From an uncultured Clostridia bacterium (lineage in GTDB: Bacteria; Bacillota; Clostridia; Oscillospirales; Oscillospiraceae): DNA of 22,384 nt. Shown here piece by piece: positions 15,162 to 22,250 of this stretch (its first letter is position 1; each line of letters begins with the position of its first letter). A program made the translations under genes and the position numbers. The stretch lies in NCBI GenBank assembly GCA_938049125.1, contig CALICR010000131.1, forward strand, positions 1-22,384. The letters run 5' to 3'. Below the pieces are notes generated by a model. That model was not told the DNA's origin. It worked only from the letters and a program-made list of their open reading frames with translations, and searched no databases.

Positions 15162-16088
15162 TCAGTCGTGGATGCTGATGCCGGCCTTCTCGAGGATGGT
15201 CGGGATGTTCTTCTCCGCGCCGATGGTCATGAGGTGGATGCCGTCGCAGATGCCGCGCTTCTTGATGTCGGCAATGAGGTCGGCAGCCATCTCGATGCCC
15301 GCCTTGGCGGGCAGACCCTTGACGCCCTTCTCCTTGCCCTCGGCGGCCGCCGCGGACAGGCGCTCGATCATCGCGTCGGGGACGGCGATGCCGGGGACGT
15401 TCTCGTTCATGTACCGCGCCATGCCCGCCGCCTTCAGCGGGATGATGCCGGCCATCAGATGGACCTTGATGTTCTCCTTGGCCACGAGGTTCATGAAGTC
15501 CTCCAGCGCGTCGGCGCTGAACATGGCCTGGGTCTGGACGTACTCCGCGCCCGCGTCGACCTTCTTCTTCAGCTTGTTGATCTGAAGCCAGACGGGATCG
15601 TAGACGGGGGTGACCGCCGCACCCTTGTAGAAGTGGGGCGTGGAGGTGAGGGCGTTGCCGCCGCAGTCGGTGTTCGTGGCTTCCATCTTCGTGAGCATCT
15701 TGAGGATGCCGACGGAGTCGAGGTCGAAGACGGGCTTGGACGCCTTGCAGTCGCCGACGACGGTGTGGTCGCCGGTCAGGGCCAGCATGGTGTCGATGCC
15801 GAAGGCGCCGGCGGACAGGAACTCGCCCATGATCGCCATGCGGGAGCGGTCACGACCGGTCATCTGGAGGATCGGCTCCGCGCCGATCTGCTTCAGCGCG
15901 ATGCAGAAGCCCAGAGAGGACGCCTTCAGGGAGGCGGACTGCATATCGGTCACGTTGATGCCGTGGACCAGGTCCTTGATGAGCTTCGCGGTCTCGAGCT
16001 CTTCGGTGAAATCACAGCCCTTGGGGGGCGCCATCTCGGCGGTGACGCCAAACTTGCCTGCTGCAAAAGCCTGCTGTAATTTGCTCAT
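15162..16088 (-). CDS. metF: Methylenetetrahydrofolate reductase
   Basis: A 308-residue TIM-barrel flavoprotein reducing 5,10-methylene-THF to 5-methyl-THF. The N-terminal FGVTAEMAPPKGCD carries the catalytic Glu, followed by INVTDMQSASLKASSLG, PILQMTGRDRSRM and MLALTGDH. Then comes the flavin/folate region with FYKGAAVTPVYDP, and AEYVQTQAMFSADALEDFM near 205-225. It resembles the acetogen/clostridial type that works with MetV rather than the E. coli type. ATG 16088 overlaps the metV stop in ATGA and follows GGAGG; an in-frame codon at 16124 lies inside metV. It is the methyl branch of the Wood-Ljungdahl pathway, or methyl supply for methionine; the window does not show which. Confidence 0.94.
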   Translation of the reverse strand: MSKLQQAFAAGKFGVTAEMAPPKGCDFTEELETAKLIKDLVHGINVTDMQSASLKASSLGFCIALKQIGAEPILQMTGRDRSRMAIMGEFLSAGAFGIDTMLALTGDHTVVGDCKASKPVFDLDSVGILKMLTKMEATNTDCGGNALTSTPHFYKGAAVTPVYDPVWLQINKLKKKVDAGAEYVQTQAMFSADALEDFMNLVAKENIKVHLMAGIIPLKAAGMARYMNENVPGIAVPDAMIERLSAAAAEGKEKGVKGLPAKAGIEMAADLIADIKKRGICDGIHLMTIGAEKNIPTILEKAGISIHD

Positions 16089-16735
16089 TTCCTGACCTCC
16101 CGCGTGTTCACGCTCATGGGCCACAGGTGGGCGGTGTTGTCCTTATCCTCCTGGGTGGCTTCCATCTTGCTGAGCTGGCCGAGGTCCTGAAGCTTCTTGT
16201 AGATCAGGATCCAGGCGCAGTCGTTGTTGGGATCGACCTCGCACTTGCCGTTCTTCTGGCCGCCGCAGGGGCCGTTGACCAGGCACTTGGCGCACTTGGT
16301 CATGGGGCAGATGCCGCCGGTCTGGCCGAGGACGCAGTCGCCGCAGGTCCGGCACATCTCGTGGAAGATGCCGACGCGCTCCGTCTGGCCGACGAAGAAC
16401 GTGTTGTTGGCAGGGTACACGGGAATGTTGACGTTCTGGGCGACGGTCTGACATCCGCTGCCGCAGGCCATGGAGATGATGGCGTCGGGCTGACCGGCCA
16501 TAATGGTCTTGATCTCCTTGCGGAGCAGCATCTTGTGGCAGCTCTCATCCGGCAGGATGATGCCGACGACCTCGATGCCCCGCTCCTCCAGGTAGGCCTT
16601 CATCTCGTTGCATTCCTTCTCGCCGCCGACGGCGCAGGCCGTGGCGCAGCTCTTGCATCCGACAATGCCGACCTTCTTGACGTCGCCAAGCATCGCCATC
16701 AGCTCTTCGATGGGTTTCTTTTTGGAAACGACCAC
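16085..16735 (-). CDS. metV: Methylenetetrahydrofolate reductase C-terminal-domain protein, MetV
   Basis: A 216-residue cysteine-rich partner of MetF. Segments seen are GIVGCKSCATACAVGG (about 24-38), SMACGSGCQTVAQNVNIPVYPANNTFF, then a dense cysteine region MCRTCGDCVLGQTGGICPMTKCAKC followed by LVNGPCGGQKNGKCEVDPNNDCAW. This is the MTHFR C-terminal zinc/Fe-S family, which forms the MetVF complex in acetogens such as Moorella and Acetobacterium relatives. The start is GTG at 16735, with AAGGAGG 8 nt upstream. It has its own near-consensus promoter. Rnf- or Hdr-type electron-transfer genes that accompany metVF in some acetogens are not in the window. Confidence 0.92.
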   Translation of the reverse strand: MVVSKKKPIEELMAMLGDVKKVGIVGCKSCATACAVGGEKECNEMKAYLEERGIEVVGIILPDESCHKMLLRKEIKTIMAGQPDAIISMACGSGCQTVAQNVNIPVYPANNTFFVGQTERVGIFHEMCRTCGDCVLGQTGGICPMTKCAKCLVNGPCGGQKNGKCEVDPNNDCAWILIYKKLQDLGQLSKMEATQEDKDNTAHLWPMSVNTREVRK

Positions 16736-16794
16736 GCTGATAACCTCCTTATGTTGTGAAGAAAAATCGGGTTTTCTCTGCTTCTTCTCCGGAC

Positions 16795-16823
16795 ATTATA
16801 CAATAAGCCCGCCGGTTGTGCAA
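16795..16823 (-). promoter_or_regulatory. Strong sigma-70/A promoter of metVF
   Basis: On the minus strand TTGCAC (16823-16818), a spacer of exactly 17 bp and a perfect TATAAT (16800-16795). The leader to the GTG at 16735 is about 50 nt and contains only the ribosome site, so constitutive high expression is plausible. Confidence 0.88.
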
Positions 16824-16850
16824 GAGCTTTTCGCTCCAAGCATACCGATA

Positions 16851-17816
16851 TTATTCATTGACCACATGAATCGGCTTCCCGGCCAGGAAGGCCCGGACGT
16901 TCTCGATGGAGCAGTCCATGATGCGCCGGCGGCTCTCCTTCGGGGCCCAGGAGATGTGGGGCGTGATGATGCAGTTTTTCGCCGTGAGCAGCGGGTTGTC
17001 GCCGCGGATCGGCTCCGTGTCCACCACGTCCACGGCGGCGGCGTAGATGCGGCCCTCGTTCAGGGCGTCGGCCAGGTCCTGCTCCACCACCAGGGGGCCG
17101 CGGCTGTTGTTGATGAGGATGGCCGTAGGCTTCATTTTCGCCAGCGTCTCGCGGTTGATGATGCCCTTGGTGTCCGGGAACAGCGGGCAGTGCAGCGCCA
17201 CGACATCGGACTCCCGCAGCAGCGTGTCGAGGTCCACGTATTCGCCGACGGCCCGGCCCTCCTCCGTGGGATGGCTGTCATAGGCGAGGACGCGCATCCC
17301 CAGGGCCGCGGCGATCTTCCCCGTCTTCCGGCCGATGCGGCCGAAGCCCAGGATGCCGATGGTCTTGCCCGCCAGCTCGATGAGCGGATAGTCCCAGAAG
17401 CACCAGTCGGCGCTCGTCTCCCAGCGGCCCGCGTGGACGGCGTCGTTGTGGTGGGCCACATGGTGGCAGATCTCCAGCAGCAGGGCGATGGCGAACTGGG
17501 ACACGGAGTCCGTGCCGTAGGTGGGCACGTTGGAGAGGGGGATGCCCCGCTCCCGGGCCGCCGCGGCGTCCACGACGTTGTAGCCCGTGGCCAGCATGCT
17601 GATGAAGCGGAGCTTCGGGCAAGCCTCCATGACGCGGCGGGAGATGGGCGTCTTGTTCGTGAAGACGATCTCCGCGTCGCCGATGCGGGCGATGATCTCC
17701 GCCTCGTCGGTGAGGGACGTGCGGTCGTAGACCGTCAGCTCTCCCAGCGCCGCCAGGCCGTCCCAGCTGAGGTCGCCGGGGTTCTCCACATATCCGTCCA
17801 AGACTACGATCTTCAT
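16851..17816 (-). CDS. hprA: D-2-hydroxyacid dehydrogenase, hydroxypyruvate reductase/glycerate dehydrogenase type
   Basis: A 321-residue NAD-dependent dehydrogenase. The dinucleotide motif GILGFGRIG lies at 154-162 with Asp180 at the end of the second strand, favouring NADH over NADPH. The catalytic set Arg239 (NNSRGP), Glu268 (DVVDTEP) and His287 (TPHISWA) is complete. ATGYNVVDAAAARERGIPLSN and ITPHISWAPKESRRRI are typical of glycerate dehydrogenases, which reduce hydroxypyruvate to D-glycerate. Other D-hydroxyacids cannot be excluded. ATG 17816 is preceded by AAAGGA at about 11 nt; an ATG at 17828 abuts that site. It lies divergent from larE and upstream of metVF; the glycerate kinase on the same strand fits the assigned reaction. 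Confidence 0.88.
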   Translation of the reverse strand: MKIVVLDGYVENPGDLSWDGLAALGELTVYDRTSLTDEAEIIARIGDAEIVFTNKTPISRRVMEACPKLRFISMLATGYNVVDAAAARERGIPLSNVPTYGTDSVSQFAIALLLEICHHVAHHNDAVHAGRWETSADWCFWDYPLIELAGKTIGILGFGRIGRKTGKIAAALGMRVLAYDSHPTEEGRAVGEYVDLDTLLRESDVVALHCPLFPDTKGIINRETLAKMKPTAILINNSRGPLVVEQDLADALNEGRIYAAAVDVVDTEPIRGDNPLLTAKNCIITPHISWAPKESRRRIMDCSIENVRAFLAGKPIHVVNE

Positions 17817-17835
17817 AGCAGGAATCATCCTTTCC

Positions 17836-17853
17836 GGCCGCAGTTTTGCGGCC
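17836..17853 (-). promoter_or_regulatory. Hairpin just upstream of the hprA ribosome site
   Basis: GGCCGC at 17836-17841 pairs with GCGGCC at 17848-17853 (7 bp if the A-T pair inside is counted), and ends a few bases before the GGAAAGGA of hprA. There is no T-run. It could modulate translation or mRNA stability. Confidence 0.4.
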
Positions 17854-17860
17854 TCTGCAA

Positions 17861-17889
17861 TTTACAAATTCATACTTTTATGGTATCTT
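17861..17889 (+). promoter_or_regulatory. Predicted promoter of larEBC
   Basis: TTTACA (17861-17866), a 17-bp spacer and TATCTT (17884-17889), 5/6 and 4/6 consensus matches within an AT-rich island in a GC-rich region. The inferred start lies near 17896, at the left arm of the inverted repeat there. I could not find an equally good promoter for hprA on the opposite strand. Confidence 0.5.
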
Positions 17890-17895
17890 AAAGAT

Positions 17896-17921
17896 GTATG
17901 ATGCGGTTTCTCCCATCATAC
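17896..17921. repeat. 8-bp perfect inverted repeat, candidate operator
   Basis: GTATGATG (17896-17903) and CATCATAC (17914-17921) are exact inverted copies separated by 10 bp. The arm spacing (18 bp between equivalent positions) suits a dimeric helix-turn-helix regulator. It lies in the shared divergent region of hprA and larE, at the predicted larE transcription start. Confidence 0.55.
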
Positions 17922-17953
17922 CACGAACCCCATGAAAAAGACAGAGGCACACC

Positions 17954-18757
17954 ATGGAAAAACTGGAAATTCTGAAAGAACAATTGGCCCATTATGCGTC
18001 CGAGGGTCTGACCCTCGCCTTTTCCGGCGGCACGGACAGCAGCCTGCTGCTGGCGCTGGCGGCACAGACCGGCTATCCGGTCCGGGCCGTGCTGTTCCAC
18101 TCCCAGCTCATGCCGCTGCGGGATGCGGACATCGCCGCCCGGGTGGCCGCCGAGTGCGGCGTCCCGCTGGACACGCTGGAGATCGACGTCACCACCTCCC
18201 GGGAGGTCATGCGCAACGACCCCCGGCGCTGCTACTTCTGCAAACGTGCCATCTTCCGCCGCCTCCGCGCCTGGAGCGCCGAGCGCGGCCTGCCCCACCT
18301 GGCCGACGGCACCAATGCCGACGACCTGAAGGTCTACCGCCCGGGCCTCCAGGCCCTGCGGGAGCTGGGCGTTCACAGCCCGCTGGCCGAATGCGGCTTT
18401 ACAAAAGCGGAGGTCCGCGCCGCGGCGGCGCAGCTGGGTCTCTCCGTGGCCAGCCGCCCCCCGGCTCCCTGCATGGCCACCCGCCTGCCCTACGGCACAG
18501 CGCTGGACTTCTCGGTGCTCCGGCGGCTGGAGCAGGGAGAGGAGGCGCTCCACGGCCTCGGCTTTCCCGTCTGCCGTCTGCGGCTCCACGGAAACGTGGT
18601 GCGCATCGAGGTCCCGGCGGACCGCATCGGCGACCTCGCCGCGGCCCGGGACACGGTGCTCGCCGCCCTCAAGCCGCTGAATTTCCCCTACTGCACCCTG
18701 GACCTCACCGGCTTCCGCTCCGGCAGCATGGACATCGAGGTGGACCGCCATGGATAA
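17954..18757 (+). CDS. larE: LarE, ATP-dependent sacrificial sulfur transferase (nickel-pincer cofactor synthesis)
   Basis: A 267-residue PP-loop enzyme that adenylates the carboxyls of pyridinium-3,5-biscarboxylate mononucleotide and donates sulfur. The PP-loop LAFSGGTDSS is at 21-30. LADGTNADDLKVYRPG lies at 116-131. SRPPAPCMATRLPYG includes Cys173 at the position of the sacrificial cysteine of Lactobacillus LarE (PAxxCLASR). Other cysteines are Cys93, Cys96 and Cys147. The single cysteine in the PPAPCMATR motif is compatible with the sacrificial mechanism; the alternative Fe-S type cannot be excluded by eye. ATG 17954 follows a modest AGAGG site. It overlaps larB by 8 nt and opens the larEBC operon, an order different from the Lactobacillus larABCDE operon. 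Confidence 0.93.
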   Translation: MEKLEILKEQLAHYASEGLTLAFSGGTDSSLLLALAAQTGYPVRAVLFHSQLMPLRDADIAARVAAECGVPLDTLEIDVTTSREVMRNDPRRCYFCKRAIFRRLRAWSAERGLPHLADGTNADDLKVYRPGLQALRELGVHSPLAECGFTKAEVRAAAAQLGLSVASRPPAPCMATRLPYGTALDFSVLRRLEQGEEALHGLGFPVCRLRLHGNVVRIEVPADRIGDLAAARDTVLAALKPLNFPYCTLDLTGFRSGSMDIEVDRHG

Positions 18758-19511
18758 AGCGCAGCTTTTGGACCTGCTCCGCGCGGTGCAGCGCGGGGAG
18801 ACCGCGCCGGAGGCGGCGGCGGAGCAGCTCCGCCTGGCCCCCTTCGAGGACCTGGGCTACGCCCGGGTGGACCACCACCGGGGCATCCGTCAAGGCGTGC
18901 CCGAGGTCATCTACGGCGCAGGCAAGACGGCGGAGCAGATGTGCGGCATCCTCGCCGCCATGGCGCATGAGCAGGCGGCGAACGTCCTTGTCACCCGGCT
19001 CTCGCCGGAAAAGGCGGCGGTCCTCGCGGCCCGCTTTCCCTTCCGCTACGAGGAGACGGCCCGGCTGGGTCTCGCCTGGCCCCGGCCCATCGCGCAGCCC
19101 GCGGGCAAGATCGCCGTCGTCAGCGCCGGGACCAGCGATCTCTCCGTCGCCGAGGAGGCGGCGCTGACCGCCGAGGCCCTGGGCAACCGGGTCTTCCGCT
19201 GCTACGACGCCGGCGTCGCCGGGATCCACCGGCTCCTCGCCGCCATGGACGAGCTGCGCGACGCCCGGGTCGTCATCGCCGTGGCGGGCATGGAGGGCGC
19301 GCTGCCCAGCGTCGTGGGCGGCCTTGTGGACTGCCCGGTGCTGGCGGTGCCCACCAGCGTCGGCTACGGCGCATCCTTCGGCGGCGTCACGGCCCTGCTG
19401 GCCATGCTCAACTCCTGCGCCAGCGGCATCAGCGTCGTCAACATCGACAACGGCTTCGGCGCGGGCTACCAGGCAAGCCTCATCAACCATCTGGGAGGAC
19501 CGAATCCATGA
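18750..19511 (+). CDS. larB: LarB, pyridinium-3,5-biscarboxylic acid mononucleotide synthase
   Basis: A 253-residue enzyme that carboxylates and hydrolyses nicotinate adenine dinucleotide in the first step of nickel-pincer nucleotide synthesis. The PurE/AIR-carboxylase-like second half is clear: KIAVVSAGTSDLSVAEEAALTA (about 119-140), VVIAVAGMEGALPSVVGGLV and CPVLAVPTSVGYGASFGG, ending NIDNGFGAGYQA. The N-terminal half includes the family's LGYARVDHHRGIRQGVPEVIYG. Length matches the family (about 250). GAGGTGG inside larE precedes the ATG, and the stop overlaps the larC start in ATGA. Confidence 0.95.
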   Translation: MDKAQLLDLLRAVQRGETAPEAAAEQLRLAPFEDLGYARVDHHRGIRQGVPEVIYGAGKTAEQMCGILAAMAHEQAANVLVTRLSPEKAAVLAARFPFRYEETARLGLAWPRPIAQPAGKIAVVSAGTSDLSVAEEAALTAEALGNRVFRCYDAGVAGIHRLLAAMDELRDARVVIAVAGMEGALPSVVGGLVDCPVLAVPTSVGYGASFGGVTALLAMLNSCASGISVVNIDNGFGAGYQASLINHLGGPNP

Positions 19512-20692
19512 AGACCCTCTACCTCGAGTGCGCCATGGGCGCCTCCGGCAATATGCTGCTTGGCGCACTGCTGGACCTGCTGCCGGAGCCCGAGACCTGG
19601 CTCAGCCGCCTGGGTGGCCTCGGCCTGCCCGGCGTCCGCTACGCCTGCGCCCGCACCGGCGGGCCCATCGCCGGGAACCTCGTCACCGTGACCGTCCACG
19701 GCCGCGACGAGGACGCGCCGCACCACGGCCATCCCCATGACCACCCCCACGGCGAGGGCCTCGACGGCATTCTCCGCCGCATCGCCGCCCTCCCCGTCTC
19801 TCCGGCGGTCCGGGACCGCAGCGCCGCGGTTTACCGCGCCATCGCGGAGGCCGAGGCCAAGGTCCACGGCCGTGCCCCGGACGAGGTCCACTTCCACGAG
19901 GTGGGCAGCCTCGACGCCGTGGCCGACGTGGTGGGTGTCTGCCTGCTGCTGGAGGCCCTGGGCCCGGACCGGGTCCTCGCCTCGCCGGTCCATGCGGGCT
20001 GCGGCACCGTCCGCTGCGCCCACGGCCTGCTGCCCGTGCCCGCGCCCGCCACGGCGGAGCTGCTGCGCGGCGTTCCCTGGTACGGCGGCGCGGTGCAGGG
20101 CGAGCTGTGCACGCCCACAGGCGCGGCGCTGCTGCGCACCATCGTCTCGGACTTCGGCCCCCTGCCGCCCCTGCGGACGGCGCGCATCGGCTACGGCTTC
20201 GGCTCCCGGCAGTTCGACCGGCCCAACTGTCTCCGCGCCTTCCTCGGCGAGACGGACGACGCCCCGGCGGACGAGGTCTATGAGATCCGCTGCAATCTGG
20301 ACGACTGCACCGGCGAAGACCTGGCCTTCGCCCGGGAGCGGCTGGAGGAGCTGGGAGCCCTGGACGTCACCGTCCTCCCGGCCATGATGAAGAAGAACCG
20401 CCCCGGCTTCCTGCTCTGCTGCCTCTGCCGCCCCGCGGACCTTCCGCGTGTCACGGAGACGCTGCTGCGCCACACCACCACCGGCGGCGTGCGCTATGCC
20501 CCCTGGCGGCGCACGGTGCTGGAGACGTCGGTGACGGAGCGTGAAACGCCCTACGGGCCCGTCCGGGAAAAGCGCTACCGGGGCTCCGGCATCGACAAGC
20601 GCAAGCCCGAATATGAGGACCTGGCCGCCGCCGCCCGCCGCGCCGGGGTCCCGCTCCAAGCCGTCCGCGACGCGCTGCGCCATGAAAACTGA
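19508..20692 (+). CDS. larC: LarC, nickel insertion enzyme of the nickel-pincer cofactor
   Basis: A 394-residue CTP-dependent nickel cyclometallase that completes the cofactor of lactate-racemase-type enzymes. It opens with ECAMGASGNMLLGALLDL, where family members usually have Asp instead of Asn15. A histidine-rich nickel-binding loop follows (HHGHPHDHPH, 72-81), then EVHFHEVGSLDAVADVVG. The second domain has CNLDDCTGEDLAFARERLEE and the tail RGSGIDKRKPEYED. It is one uninterrupted frame, unlike Lactobacillus plantarum, where LarC is made from larC1/larC2 by programmed frameshifting. GGGAGGACC precedes the ATG. No larA (the racemase apoenzyme) and no nickel transporter such as larQO is visible in the window. 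Confidence 0.95.
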   Translation: MKTLYLECAMGASGNMLLGALLDLLPEPETWLSRLGGLGLPGVRYACARTGGPIAGNLVTVTVHGRDEDAPHHGHPHDHPHGEGLDGILRRIAALPVSPAVRDRSAAVYRAIAEAEAKVHGRAPDEVHFHEVGSLDAVADVVGVCLLLEALGPDRVLASPVHAGCGTVRCAHGLLPVPAPATAELLRGVPWYGGAVQGELCTPTGAALLRTIVSDFGPLPPLRTARIGYGFGSRQFDRPNCLRAFLGETDDAPADEVYEIRCNLDDCTGEDLAFARERLEELGALDVTVLPAMMKKNRPGFLLCCLCRPADLPRVTETLLRHTTTGGVRYAPWRRTVLETSVTERETPYGPVREKRYRGSGIDKRKPEYEDLAAAARRAGVPLQAVRDALRHEN

Positions 20693-20694
20693 AA

Positions 20695-20728
20695 CAAAAG
20701 CCTGCGGAATGTTTTCCGCAGGCTTTTG
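20695..20728 (+). terminator. Intrinsic terminator of larEBC
   Basis: A 15-bp perfect stem (20695-20709 with 20714-20728) with a TGTT loop; the right arm ends CTTTTG. It begins 2 nt after the larC stop, and the A-rich left arm makes it potentially active on both strands. Confidence 0.88.
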
Positions 20729-20751
20729 TGCATTTCTCCCTGGAATAAAGG

Positions 20752-20780
20752 TTGTATTCTGTGGAAATCTCCTGTATACT
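20752..20780 (+). promoter_or_regulatory. Predicted promoter of the MATE exporter gene
   Basis: TTGTAT (20752-20757), a 17-bp spacer and TATACT (20775-20780; 5/6), directly after the larC terminator and about 45 nt ahead of the chosen ATG. The -35 is weak (3/6). Confidence 0.5.
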
Positions 20781-20823
20781 GTATTGGTTCGACGATTCTA
20801 TGATGAAACAGAGGAATTTCCAG

Positions 20824-22203
20824 ATGAAACAAGCTTCCCCCGCTCCCTCCGGCAACAAGATGGGCACCATGCCCCTGGGCCGCCTGCTGCTCAGCATGGC
20901 GCTGCCCCTTGCCATCTCCATGCTGGTGCAGGCCCTGTACAACGTGGTCGACAGCATCTATATCTCCAAGATCTCCGAGAGCGCCGTCACGGCGCTCTCC
21001 CTGGCCTTCCCGGTCCAGAACCTCATGATCGGCTTCGCCACCGGCATCGGCGTCGGCATGAACTCCCTGTTCTCCAAATCCCTGGGCGAGGGCAAGCAGG
21101 ACAAGGCCAACCGCTGCGCCGGGAACGGCATCCTGCTCATGTGCGGCGCGGTGCTGCTCTTTGTGGTCTTTGGCGCAGTAGGTGCCGCACCCTATTACAC
21201 CATGCAGTCCAGCGTGACCGAGACCGTCGCCTCCGGCACCGACTATGTCAGCATCTGCTGCCTCTTCTCCCTGGGCATCTTCGTGGAGATCCTGTTCGAG
21301 CGGCTGCTCCAGGCCTCGGGCCGGGCGGTCTACTCCATGATCACCCAGGCCACCGGCGCGGTCATCAACATCGTGCTGGACCCCGTGTTCATCTTCGGCT
21401 GGTTCGGCTTCCCCGCCATGGGCGTGGCCGGTGCCGCCGTGGCCACGGTCCTTGGCCAGTGGGTCGCCGCGGGCCTCGCCATCTTCTTCAACCTGCGGTT
21501 CAACCCGGATGTCCAGTTCTCCCGCCATGTATTCCGCCCGGACGGTGCGCTCATCCGGCCCATCATCGGCGTCGGCGTGCCCTCCATCATTATGATGGCC
21601 ATCGGTTCCGTCATGAATTTCAGCATGAACCAGATCCTCCAGGGCTTCAGCGAGACCGCCACCGGCGTCTTCGGCATCTACTTCAAGCTCCAGAGCTTCT
21701 TCTTCATGCCCGTCTTCGGCGTGAACAACGCCGCCATCTCCATCCTCGCCTTCAACTACGGCGCGCGGCAGCCGGACCGCATCACGGGCACCCTCAAGCG
21801 CTCCTGCTGCGCGGCCATGGGCATCATGCTGGCGGGCCTGCTGACATTCCAGCTGATCCCGGACGTGCTGCTGGGCTTCTTCAACCCCTCGGCGCACTTC
21901 CTGCACATGGGCCGCAGCGCCCTGCGTATCATCAGCATCCACTTCCCTCTGGCCGCCGTCGGCATCGCCCTCGGCGCGGCCTTCCCGGCTCTCGGCAACG
22001 GCATCTACTCCACCATCACCTCCCTCTGCCGCCAGCTCGTGGTCCTGGTGCCCGCCGCCTGGCTGCTGAGCCTCTCGGGCGAGGTCAACGCCGTCTGGTG
22101 GTCCTTCCCCGTCGCCGAGGTCATCAGCCTCATCGTCACGGTGCTGCTCTTCCTGCGGATCTACCGTCAAAAGGTCCGCCCGCTCCGCGAAGCGGCCCAA
22201 TAA
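20824..22203 (+). CDS. MATE-family multidrug/metabolite efflux transporter
   Basis: A 459-residue inner-membrane exporter with about 12 hydrophobic segments in two homologous halves, driven by Na+ or H+ in this family. The start of the first half (MGTMPLGRLLLSMALPLAISMLV, then QALYNVVDSIYI) is typical of clostridial MATE proteins. Further family signs are GIGVGMNSLFSKSLGEG, FERLLQASGRAVYSM, NIVLDPVFIFGWFG and, in the second half, AISILAFNYGARQPDRI. ATG 20824 has GAGGAA 7 nt upstream, whereas ATGs at 20800 and 20803 lack a ribosome site. It forms a single-gene unit with its own promoter and terminator. Cargo cannot be inferred. Confidence 0.93.
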   Translation: MKQASPAPSGNKMGTMPLGRLLLSMALPLAISMLVQALYNVVDSIYISKISESAVTALSLAFPVQNLMIGFATGIGVGMNSLFSKSLGEGKQDKANRCAGNGILLMCGAVLLFVVFGAVGAAPYYTMQSSVTETVASGTDYVSICCLFSLGIFVEILFERLLQASGRAVYSMITQATGAVINIVLDPVFIFGWFGFPAMGVAGAAVATVLGQWVAAGLAIFFNLRFNPDVQFSRHVFRPDGALIRPIIGVGVPSIIMMAIGSVMNFSMNQILQGFSETATGVFGIYFKLQSFFFMPVFGVNNAAISILAFNYGARQPDRITGTLKRSCCAAMGIMLAGLLTFQLIPDVLLGFFNPSAHFLHMGRSALRIISIHFPLAAVGIALGAAFPALGNGIYSTITSLCRQLVVLVPAAWLLSLSGEVNAVWWSFPVAEVISLIVTVLLFLRIYRQKVRPLREAAQ

Positions 22204-22209
22204 AAAGAA

Positions 22210-22244
22210 CGGGACCCGGCAGCTTGCCGGGTCCCGATTTTTTC
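22210..22244. terminator. Intrinsic terminator after the MATE gene, probably bidirectional
   Basis: A 12-bp stem (22210-22221 with 22225-22236) with a 3-nt loop is followed by ATTTTTTC on the plus strand. On the minus strand it is followed by TTCTTTTT, so it can also end the convergent gene at the right edge. Confidence 0.92.
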
Positions 22245-22250
22245 GGTGAT

